Source: a virus. From it: a DNA stretch of 64,000 bases. Shown piece after piece: positions 23,485 to 29,540 of the stretch. The notes beneath the pieces were generated by a model. That model was given only the letters and a program-made list of their open reading frames with translations, made no database searches and was not told the DNA's origin. The stretch lies in the IMG/VR virus record IMGVR_UViG_3300047673_000158, positions 1 to 64,000 of that record. One strand, 5' to 3'. Every line of letters starts with the position of its first letter. Position 1 is the first letter of the stretch. A program made the position numbers and the translations under genes.

Positions 23485-23690
23485 CAAACGCCGACCTATG
23501 GGACATTCTGACCCAGGCGGAAAGCCGGGTGCGCGAGTATGCCGGAACTGAATTCGACCACGTGGCGAAGCATGCGCAGGAAACCGTGGATTTGGTCATG
23601 GCGCGGCTGGAACGTAAAGGACTTACGCGGGTGGATTTGGAAGGGCTGGCGGGTATCGAGCGCATGGCTGTGGCGTGTGCGGGTGTTTAA
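23472..23690 (+). CDS. Small helical protein of unknown function
   Basis: 72 residues, predicted helical throughout (NADLWDILTQAESRVREYAG ... ETVDLVMARLERKGL). No family recognised. Part of the 22459-24235 accessory operon. Confidence 0.65.
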   Translation: MRPITNADLWDILTQAESRVREYAGTEFDHVAKHAQETVDLVMARLERKGLTRVDLEGLAGIERMAVACAGV

Positions 23691-23737
23691 TCAACCAGGC
23701 GGCCACGGGGTGGCCGTCGATTTGCGAGGGTGGCGAA

Positions 23738-24235
23738 ATGACGAAAGCGGTAATCATAGTGGGCAGCCCGGCCGACAGCGCGACGCAGTGCGCCAGTGCG
23801 CTTGCGCAGCACTTCGGGAAAACCGACATTGAGCATGCGGACCTGCCTGCCGACTTCTACACAGGCGGCGCATTCCCGGATAACGCGCTGGTGTTGACGA
23901 CGGATGACGACTTGGCCGTGCATCACAAGACAATCCACGGCGCGACGGTGTACACGTTTAAGGAAGCGGCGCTGGCGGCCGGGCTTAACAACGGCATGCG
24001 CGAGCCGGTGGACGGCGTGCTGGACGGATACGCGGCCGTTCGCGTGAATAGCTCGCTGCCTCACGTGGCCGTGCTTGATTCTGTGGGCAAGGGGATTTTT
24101 ACGCTGCCTGTCGATTACACCGCCCAGCAGGTGAATACAGCGATACGCATTTATGAACAGGCGTGGAAGTGCGGCCATGCATTCGGCGCGGACTTCGTTC
24201 GGCATTCAATCCGCAATGCGTTGGGTATCGTATAG
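23738..24235 (+). CDS. Phage protein of unknown function
   Basis: 165 residues from ATG at 23738 (GAGGGTGG upstream). Begins KAVIIVGSPADSATQCASAL, a beta-loop-helix start that looks like a nucleotide-binding fold, but no complete Walker motif follows. Last gene before the terminator at 24263. Confidence 0.65.
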   Translation: MTKAVIIVGSPADSATQCASALAQHFGKTDIEHADLPADFYTGGAFPDNALVLTTDDDLAVHHKTIHGATVYTFKEAALAAGLNNGMREPVDGVLDGYAAVRVNSSLPHVAVLDSVGKGIFTLPVDYTAQQVNTAIRIYEQAWKCGHAFGADFVRHSIRNALGIV

Positions 24236-24262
24236 CCGCTTTCTTCGTACCCTCTACTACAC

Positions 24263-24286
24263 AAGCCACCCTAGGGTGGCTTTTTT
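24263..24286 (+). terminator. Rho-independent terminator
   Basis: AAGCCACC-ctag-GGTGGCTTTTTT. Fourth member of the reused terminator family; the loop is ctag instead of ttcg. Confidence 0.92.
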
Positions 24287-24469
24287 GTTTCCAAAAAACA
24301 ACGCGTGTACGTAGTGAATGAAGGTAAGTAATGACACCACCCACATTCACTTTCATTCGCACTTGCTTACTTTGATGTACTTGTGGATAATGTAAATCAC
24401 CGCGTTACCTATTAGTAACCTGTTCTGATTCACTGTTTGACTGCATATCATCCACTACACCCTAAGACC
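24287..24469. promoter_or_regulatory. AT-rich noncoding region with one DnaA box
   Basis: Contains TGTGGATAA (24382-24390), an exact DnaA box, the inverted repeat GTTAC-ctatta-GTAAC (24402-24417) and a half operator GTTTCC right after the terminator. Likely promoter region of 24470; a role in replication cannot be excluded. Confidence 0.5.
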
Positions 24470-25051
24470 ATGAAAACCATTATCGAACTGATCCACGAAG
24501 CGAACCGGATAGCGCATAACGAAGCCATTGGCGAAATCACCGTGGACGGCATTCTAGTGGCGCTGGCGACGCTGGAAGCGGCCAGCGGGAAGCGTACGCG
24601 CCGCACGCCTGACGAGTTCAACCCGGCCGACCACGACGCGGTGGCTAACCTGGTTGCCAATCTCGCAGAAGACGTGGTGAGCGCTTCCATGGTCTATCGC
24701 GAGTTATACGGCCGCACGGGCACCACGGCCGAACTGCGCACCGTGTCGGACGCGCTGCGGGCCTGTGAGTGGGTGCCGTACAAGTCCAATGGGCGCACCA
24801 AGTGGCGGCGCAAGACCATCGCGGAAGACGGCCTGCTGGGGCTGGAAAACGGCCAGGAAATCTATGACCGCGTGCTGGCGTGGGGCGAGAGTGTGCCGCG
24901 TTTCCGTGACACCGCATCCACCATTTTCCGCCGTGTCATGGGGCGCGATCCGGTGGGGCATGAGGCGCGCGCGGCTGGCGCTGCCCTGCGTGACCTGGGC
25001 GCACTGTCGCGACGCTCGAATGGCAGCCTGATTTACGAGAAACGCGGGTAA
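24470..25051 (+). CDS. Protein with two winged-helix-like C-terminal repeats
   Basis: 193 residues. The N-terminal part is helical. Two related segments follow: TVSDALRACEWVPYKSNGRT (about 90-110) and AAGAALRDLGALSRRSNGSL (about 168-187), each a helix, a turn and a beta wing like the small domains ending many phage replication proteins. It stands alone, with noncoding AT-rich DNA on both sides, and may be a regulator or replication accessory. Function not assigned. Confidence 0.65.
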   Translation: MKTIIELIHEANRIAHNEAIGEITVDGILVALATLEAASGKRTRRTPDEFNPADHDAVANLVANLAEDVVSASMVYRELYGRTGTTAELRTVSDALRACEWVPYKSNGRTKWRRKTIAEDGLLGLENGQEIYDRVLAWGESVPRFRDTASTIFRRVMGRDPVGHEARAAGAALRDLGALSRRSNGSLIYEKRG

Positions 25052-25343
25052 CGCTACCCTGGAACCCTGCGCACTTACCTGCCATCTACCCTGTCACGAA
25101 GCCTTGCCCGGCAAGGCTTTAAGCCATTTAGGGTGCTTTAGTTAACCAGATTTACCAAATAACTAGGATGAAAGGGTATAGAGGTAATAAGTAGATATAA
25201 GCATTGTCTCTATACCATAGCAAATCAAAACGTATAGAAATCACCGCCCTACCTACCCTGTAGCTTTTCCGGTAATAAATACCGATTTCCGCTCGCATTC
25301 TGTTAACATAACCCCGCAGTGGCAATTTTTACCGAACGGGGCT
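25052..25343. promoter_or_regulatory. AT-rich control region upstream of the lysis cassette
   Basis: No gene seen. Contains CTACCCTG three times (near 25054, 25087, 25254), GTTAAC twice (25141, 25302), the 9-bp inverted repeat GGTATAGAG / CTCTATACC (25175-25183, 25208-25216) and the palindrome CGGTAATAAATACCG (25270-25284), which matches 13 of 15 bases of the site on the helicase promoter (11532-11546). Probably a regulated late promoter region. Confidence 0.55.
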
Positions 25344-25733
25344 ATGGACACTAAACCACTACCGGCAAGCGTGCAGGAAATCGCGGACGTGATCGGACGC
25401 GAACAGGCGTTACACCTTGTGGCGAGTCTGCCGCGACGGAGTGACAACCGACCAGGCAAAGCGTGCAAGCGGCCAATGCTCTATGTGCCGCAGCGAATCA
25501 CGATGGACCACAAGCTGGTGGCCATATTGGGATTTGAAGACGCGGCAAAGATGGTTAATGCGTTCGGCGGTGAAAACCTGTATCCGGCGACGTGTTCCGA
25601 AAACAAGGGCGGCCGACCGAAGAAAAACACCGCCGTGGAAAGCAAGCCTGAGCAACCCGAAAATGTGGCCACTGTCCACAGCGGGGTTTTCCACATGCTA
25701 TTTCCTTTCCACGGGAGTCCTGCCCGTGTTTGA
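25344..25733 (+). CDS. Mor-like transcription regulator, possibly reduced
   Basis: 129 residues. Two related alpha/beta segments: VIGREQALHLVASLP ... PMLYVPQ and ILGFEDAAKMVNAFGGENLYPA, the layout of Mor/C-type phage activators. A basic GGRPKKN follows, but the usual C-terminal helix-turn-helix is not clear and the end (HSGVFHMLFPFHGSPARV) reads over the next start. Placed first in the lysis region it could switch on lysis or late genes. The DNA-binding part may have been lost. Confidence 0.6.
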   Translation: MDTKPLPASVQEIADVIGREQALHLVASLPRRSDNRPGKACKRPMLYVPQRITMDHKLVAILGFEDAAKMVNAFGGENLYPATCSENKGGRPKKNTAVESKPEQPENVATVHSGVFHMLFPFHGSPARV

Positions 25734-26046
25734 TCTAATCAGGCGGTTCCCTGGCGCTGAATGGGCGATAGCCGCCTTATTCGGCGCATTGGTAGCCATG
25801 CCATTCCATGACGAACTGAAGACGCGTAAAGGCTTCGTGGTCTTCGTTCTCACTGGTGTGTGCTGCGGCTACTTTCTGACTGGCGCTGTCATGCGCTATT
25901 TCCACATCAATCCTGAATCAGCCGGTGGCGTTGGTTTTCTGCTGGGCGCATTTGGCGGCAGCATGATTTCCGCCGTGATCCGCTCGATTAAGGAAGCCGA
26001 CCTGTGGGCGCTGGTGAAAGCCCGTTTCGGCGGGGGCGCGCAATGA
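25726..26046 (+). CDS. Putative holin
   Basis: 106 residues from GTG at 25726 (GGGAG upstream), overlapping the Mor-like gene by 8 bases. Three hydrophobic stretches (AIAALFGALVAMPF, FVVFVLTGVCCGYFLTGAV, GGVGFLLGAFGGSMISAV) separated by charged loops and a basic end fit a class I-type holin that makes the membrane hole for the endolysin. Position directly before further membrane and endolysin genes supports this. Confidence 0.72.
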   Translation: MFDLIRRFPGAEWAIAALFGALVAMPFHDELKTRKGFVVFVLTGVCCGYFLTGAVMRYFHINPESAGGVGFLLGAFGGSMISAVIRSIKEADLWALVKARFGGGAQ

Positions 26047-26303
26047 ATGAAACCATAACCGTGGCGGCTGCAATCGTGCTGGCTCTGTGGGCGTGCTGGT
26101 GTGGTTTTTCGCGCAGCGTCAACGACGGCATTGTGGGCAAGGCGATTTACTTCTGGATCGCCGTTTCCTCATTGGCAATCGTGCTGGGCGTTGCGGAATT
26201 GCGGACATATCAAACGCTGATAGTCGCTTTCGCAATGCTGGGCGTTCGGCATTACTGGCTGCGATACGTCAAAAAACAGCTATTCAAAAAGGCGGCAGCG
26301 TAA
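26043..26303 (+). CDS. Second small membrane protein, holin or antiholin
   Basis: 86 residues with three hydrophobic segments (ITVAAAIVLALWACWCGF, AIYFWIAVSSLAIVLGVAEL, LIVAFAMLGVRHYWL) and a basic tail. Coupled by ATGA to the holin and by TAATG to the endolysin. Encodes a LIVAF stretch on the motif variant GATAG-TCG-CTTTC (26219). Confidence 0.7.
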   Translation: MNETITVAAAIVLALWACWCGFSRSVNDGIVGKAIYFWIAVSSLAIVLGVAELRTYQTLIVAFAMLGVRHYWLRYVKKQLFKKAAA

Positions 26304-26788
26304 TGGCTCGCATAACAGCACAGCAAGCGGGCGGGGCGAACCGCGTTGCGTTTCTGGACATGATCGCGCATTCGGAAATCGGCGCGGCGCTGCTGGCGGA
26401 GTCGGACGACGGCTATAACGTGCTGGTGGGATCGACGCCAGCAAAGCCGCTGATTTTCCCGTCGTATGCAACGCATCCGAACGTGTTGAATCGGGCGCTG
26501 AATTCGACGGCGGCCGGGCGCTATCAATTGCTGTTCCGCTGGTTCAAGGCGTATGCGGCATTGCTGAAGCTAACGGATTTCAGCCCGCTGTCGCAAGACA
26601 TGATTGCATTGCAGCAGATTCGCGAGCGGGGCGCATTTCCGCTGATCGACGCGGGCCAGTTCGAAACGGCCGTCGAGCGCTGTTCGAACATTTGGGCATC
26701 GCTGCCCGGCAATTCGTATGGCCAGCATATGAACGATATCAAGGCGCTGAAAGTCGCTTTCGTTAATGCGGGCGGGGTGGCGGCATGA
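26303..26788 (+). CDS. R: Endolysin, lambda R-type lytic transglycosylase
   Basis: 161 residues. AFLDMIAHSE, STAAGRYQLLFRWFKAY, DFSPLSQDMIALQQIRERGA and ERCSNIWASLPGNSYGQ align along the whole length of lambda gpR; Glu at about residue 25 matches the lambda catalytic Glu19. It cuts the glycan strands of peptidoglycan. No signal peptide, so it needs the holin. An exact GAAAG-TCG-CTTTC motif (26749-26761) lies in the last codons and yields LKVAF. Confidence 0.95.
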   Translation: MARITAQQAGGANRVAFLDMIAHSEIGAALLAESDDGYNVLVGSTPAKPLIFPSYATHPNVLNRALNSTAAGRYQLLFRWFKAYAALLKLTDFSPLSQDMIALQQIRERGAFPLIDAGQFETAVERCSNIWASLPGNSYGQHMNDIKALKVAFVNAGGVAA

Positions 26789-27093
26789 AAGACTTTCTGA
26801 TTTTAATCGCGCTGTGCGGTGCGGTGATATTCGGAATTACTTCGTGTGAGCAATCGAAGTGGTATCAGGACAGCGAGAAATCGAGGCGCGAACAGGAAAG
26901 GCTTGATGCAACACCGCACGTGATCCGTGAAGCGGACGGCTGCAAAGTGTACGCGTTCAAGTCGGGCGACAACTGGCATTACTTCACAAGATGCGCTGAC
27001 GGCACAGTAACGACAGAGCGCAACTATTCAGAACGGCACGGAAAGACGACCGTCCATAAATCCGAAACCATCGTTACGTCGGGGAACAGATGA
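26785..27093 (+). CDS. Putative small lipoprotein
   Basis: 102 residues. Signal-like FLILIALCGAVIFGITSCEQ with a lipobox-type Cys at about residue 21, then a hydrophilic domain (KSGDNWHYFTRCADGTVTTE). Lies inside the lysis cassette, ATGA-coupled to the endolysin. May be an envelope protein or superinfection-exclusion factor; role unknown. Confidence 0.6.
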   Translation: MKDFLILIALCGAVIFGITSCEQSKWYQDSEKSRREQERLDATPHVIREADGCKVYAFKSGDNWHYFTRCADGTVTTERNYSERHGKTTVHKSETIVTSGNR

Positions 27094-27215
27094 AGCAGGA
27101 CGCAATTCTGGCGATGCTGTGTGGCGCAGTTTTCGTGGCCGGGTTGCTTACTGGCTATTTCGCAAAAGAGCCGGTGGCGAAGCCGGTTCATATCGTGAGG
27201 GTGATTCAGGCATGA
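27090..27215 (+). CDS. 41-residue membrane peptide in the lysis cassette
   Basis: AILAMLCGAVFVAGLLTGYF followed by AKEPVAKPVHIVRVIQA: one membrane helix with a short tail. Overlaps both neighbours by four bases (ATGA), which argues that it is translated. Confidence 0.6.
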   Translation: MKQDAILAMLCGAVFVAGLLTGYFAKEPVAKPVHIVRVIQA

Positions 27216-27430
27216 AGCGAGCATTGATTGGCGCGGCAATCGGCAGCGTGTTGGCGCGCAAGAGTGGCACGGTTGTGTCCATGGGCGGCGAACCCGTTGG
27301 CCTAGCGCGAGCGGATTTCAAAGATCGCATTGCAGCCATGCAAATGCGCGGAACGATTCGGACGTGCGTTAAGAATGCGCGGCGTGAATACAACCGCATG
27401 GCGGGCAGCGACAAACTGCCGAAGCCGTGA
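27212..27430 (+). CDS. Small basic protein in the lysis cassette
   Basis: 72 residues: KRALIGAAIGSVLARKSG, then SMGGEPVGLARADFKDRIAA and a basic end. Weakly hydrophobic N-terminus. No family recognised. Its stop overlaps the GTG of the next micro-ORF. Confidence 0.6.
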   Translation: MKRALIGAAIGSVLARKSGTVVSMGGEPVGLARADFKDRIAAMQMRGTIRTCVKNARREYNRMAGSDKLPKP

Positions 27431-27519
27431 TAGTCGCTTTCGCAATTGCAGTTCCGGTGGCGCTGGGGTTTGGCGCCTTCGTGTATCGGTTGACGGGGGA
27501 AATCACATGGCAGGACTGA
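27427..27519 (+). CDS. 30-residue membrane micro-ORF
   Basis: GTG start inside the previous stop (GTGA): IVAFAIAVPVALGFGAFVYR plus LTGEITWQD. One membrane helix. The motif variant GATAG-TCG-CTTTC (27429-27441) forms its first codons. It overlaps the Rz start by 13 bases. Translation inferred from the tight coupling only. Confidence 0.45.
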   Translation: MIVAFAIAVPVALGFGAFVYRLTGEITWQD

Positions 27520-27974
27520 GCATTTACGCAAAGCTGGTGGCAGCGGCAATCGTGGCGCTGCTGATAGTCGCTTTCGGCTGGCATGAATACAAGGCCGGTG
27601 AAACGGCAGGCATGGCAGCGGTGCAGCAGAAGTGGGACCGGCAAACGGCTGCTGTGAGCCAGGCAACCACGGTGGCAGTGACGGCAGCGGCGAGCGATGC
27701 GCTGGCGAATTACAAGGCGGCTGGTGCGAGTGCGCAGCAGGCCGACGAACACAAGGCGCAGCAGGCTGCTGTGCGGGCCGATTTCAAATCACAGGTGCAG
27801 GACTATGCGAATCATCATGATGGGGCAAACGCCGGGCAAGACGCGACCGGGAATGCTGGCTGCGCTGCTGGGCTTGGCGCTGACGGGCTGCGCATCTGGA
27901 ACAGCGCCAATGCAGCCGCTAACGGTGGTGGTGCCGTCAAGCCATCCGACAGTGCGGCAAGCGTTGCTCAATGA
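27507..27974 (+). CDS. Rz: Inner-membrane spanin (Rz-like)
   Basis: 155 residues: an N-terminal membrane anchor (about 7-24, KLVAAAIVALLIVAFGW), then a periplasmic helical part (MAAVQQKWDRQTAAVSQATT ... AQQADEHKAQQAAVRADF). Together with Rz1 it fuses inner and outer membranes at lysis. The motif variant GATAG-TCG-CTTTC (27563) again encodes LIVAF in the anchor. Confidence 0.82.
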   Translation: MAGLSIYAKLVAAAIVALLIVAFGWHEYKAGETAGMAAVQQKWDRQTAAVSQATTVAVTAAASDALANYKAAGASAQQADEHKAQQAAVRADFKSQVQDYANHHDGANAGQDATGNAGCAAGLGADGLRIWNSANAAANGGGAVKPSDSAASVAQ

Positions 27975-28128
27975 TTGCGCGAGCGTTGCGCCTGCTGCTA
28001 GTGGTCGCCTGGTTGACCTGCTATCCAATCACGTGGACGTGGCGCTGGCATTGGCGGATTGTCGGAGAAGTAAGGCTGATCTGGCCGAAGCGCTCAAAGC
28101 GCAAAAAGGTATTGACATTGTGCCGTGA
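27805..28128 (+). CDS. Rz1: Outer-membrane spanin lipoprotein (Rz1-like), nested in Rz
   Basis: 107 residues in the +1 frame relative to Rz, starting inside it and running 154 bases past its stop. Signal MLAALLGLALTGCASGTAP with lipobox LTGC, then a Pro-containing periplasmic part. The overlapping out-of-frame layout is diagnostic for Rz/Rz1 pairs. I take ATG at 27805; ATG at 27817 is an alternative. Confidence 0.82.
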   Translation: MRIIMMGQTPGKTRPGMLAALLGLALTGCASGTAPMQPLTVVVPSSHPTVRQALLNDCASVAPAASGRLVDLLSNHVDVALALADCRRSKADLAEALKAQKGIDIVP

Positions 28129-28208
28129 CGTGCCGCTGGCCGTTCGCTATTCGCGAATGGCGAATACACGAACCACGTGAAGCGGCGGCCGTCAAGCGAT
28201 ATGTGTAG

Positions 28209-28282
28209 TTATCCATAGGCAGGGCAGGTTATCCACAGCAGAAGCGCACCATGGTGGTGCATTGTGGATAACCTGTGGATAA
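28209..28282. other. Four DnaA boxes in an inverted repeat, candidate replication origin
   Basis: TTATCCATA (28209), TTATCCACA (28229), TGTGGATAA (28263) and TGTGGATAA (28274). The inner pair form perfect 13-bp arms CAGGTTATCCACA (28225-28237) and TGTGGATAACCTG (28263-28275) around GCACCATGGTGGTGC (28246-28260), itself an inverted repeat. Confidence 0.6.
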
Positions 28283-28436
28283 GTGGGTCCTTCCGGGCGG
28301 CACTGGCATGCGGGGGCCAAGCACGCGCGGGGTTGAAATTCTCCGAGCGTTTTTCAAACTCAAACTATCACTATCTGGCATTTGTCAAGTGTTTGAGCGT
28401 TAACGATAAAAGCATTTTTTCGAGATAGTAAACGCC
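28283..28436. other. Noncoding region before terminase, candidate cos/pac site
   Basis: No gene fits. It changes from GC-rich (GGCACTGGCATGCGGGGGCC) to AT-rich toward 28430 and contains CTCAAAC / GTTTGAG arms near 28360-28400. Lambda-type phages place cos immediately upstream of the small terminase gene, and this terminase is lambda-type, so a packaging site is expected here. Confidence 0.45.
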
Positions 28437-28949
28437 ATGGCTGAATCGGCACGGGGAACCGTCGTAAATCGCGCAGGGCTGGCCGAAATCTTCGGCGTGG
28501 CGCTAACCACTATCGACACCTGGGTGAAGGCCGGCTGCCCCGTTATGCAACGCGGCGGCCGAGGTGTTGAATGGCGCTTCGACACCGCCGCCGTGGCCCG
28601 CTGGCGCACCGACGACGCCGCCCAGCGCGCGAAGGGCGACGTTCCAGACGATGCCGACAAGCTGGAACTGCGCAAGCTGGCCGCCGAAACGATGGTGGCC
28701 GAATTAAAGCTGGCCACCGCGCGCGGCGAAGTTGCGCCCGTGGCAGAGTTTGAGAAGGCCACCGCACGGTTAATGGCGACGATACGGGCTAACGTGCTGA
28801 ACGTCGCGCCGCGCGCCGTCCTGCGCCTTCTAGCAGAAACGGACGAAACAACGTTTAAACGGGTTTTGCGCGAGGAATTGGCGCTGGCGCTTGAGCAATC
28901 GGCAGAAGCTCCGCTGGAACTGGACGAAGACGGGGAATCGGACGAATGA
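28437..28949 (+). CDS. Terminase small subunit (lambda Nu1-like)
   Basis: 170 residues. N-terminal winged HTH (VNRAGLAEIFGVALTTIDTW ... WVKAGCPVMQRGG) and an acidic C-terminus, the Nu1 layout. It recognises the packaging site and recruits the large subunit. CGTTTAAACG (28852) lies in its coding part. ATGA overlap with the HNH gene. Confidence 0.9.
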   Translation: MAESARGTVVNRAGLAEIFGVALTTIDTWVKAGCPVMQRGGRGVEWRFDTAAVARWRTDDAAQRAKGDVPDDADKLELRKLAAETMVAELKLATARGEVAPVAEFEKATARLMATIRANVLNVAPRAVLRLLAETDETTFKRVLREELALALEQSAEAPLELDEDGESDE

Positions 28950-29527
28950 AACGCGGGGAAGCGAAATCGTTAGGGCTAACTCATTATTCGACGGGCAAGC
29001 CATGTAAGGCAGGGCATATTTCAGCGCGGCGGGTTCAAGACGGCGTTTGCTCAATGTGCGCCGTGGAAAATTCAAGGGCTTGGCGCGGAAAGTACCCTGA
29101 AAGAAAAAAGGCAGTATCGCGTGCCGAATACGATAAAAACCGAGAAAAATACTCGGCGCGGCAGCGCCAAGCAAGGGGTGTAATGAAAGAAAATATCGCG
29201 CTAAGGCAGCGCGATTATTACCTTTCAAACAAGGGAAATTTTTACTCTGCTGTGTGGAGACGGCGTGCGGCGAAACTTCGCGCAATACCAGCGTGGTATG
29301 GCGAGTTAGATAGTCTCGTGATGATCGAAGCGGCTGATTTATGCGCTATTCGACAGCAAACAACGGGAGTTAGTTGGCATGTTGACCACATGGTGCCGCT
29401 TCAGGCCAGAAACGCATGTGGGCTGCACTGCGCAGAAAACGTGCAAGTAATCCCGGCGAAAATGAACATCGCAAAGCGCAACCATATGCGATTGACGCAG
29501 CCGCTTGAATGGCTGAAGCACATTTGA
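28946..29527 (+). CDS. HNH endonuclease between the terminase genes
   Basis: 193 residues. N-terminal zinc-like LTHYSTGKPCKAGH ... CSMCAVEN, basic middle, and an HNH-type core WHVDHMVPLQARNACGLHCAEN followed by VIPAKMNIAKRNH. Base composition is more AT-rich than the flanking genes (many AAA/AAT codons), which points to later acquisition. HK97-type phages need an adjacent HNH protein for packaging, but a free-standing homing endonuclease is equally possible. Confidence 0.85.
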   Translation: MKRGEAKSLGLTHYSTGKPCKAGHISARRVQDGVCSMCAVENSRAWRGKYPERKKAVSRAEYDKNREKYSARQRQARGVMKENIALRQRDYYLSNKGNFYSAVWRRRAAKLRAIPAWYGELDSLVMIEAADLCAIRQQTTGVSWHVDHMVPLQARNACGLHCAENVQVIPAKMNIAKRNHMRLTQPLEWLKHI

Positions 29528-29540
29528 GAAAGCCACTTTC
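29528..29540. repeat. Dispersed inverted repeat GAAAG-CCA-CTTTC at the terminase start
   Basis: Exact copy ending on the base before the large terminase ATG (29541), filling the gap to the HNH gene. Same position relative to the start as at ssb. Confidence 0.88.

Larger units (their letters stand above)
26219..27575. repeat. Four motif copies across the lysis cassette
   Basis: GATAGTCGCTTTC at 26219, 27429 and 27563 and GAAAGTCGCTTTC at 26749, all in the frame reading IVAF/KVAF in four different genes. Confidence 0.8.

Noticed and set aside
27971-28180. Open frame ATGA-coupled to the Rz stop
   Set aside because: Overlaps Rz1 out of frame, Trp/Arg-rich, no recognisable feature; the coupling seems accidental.
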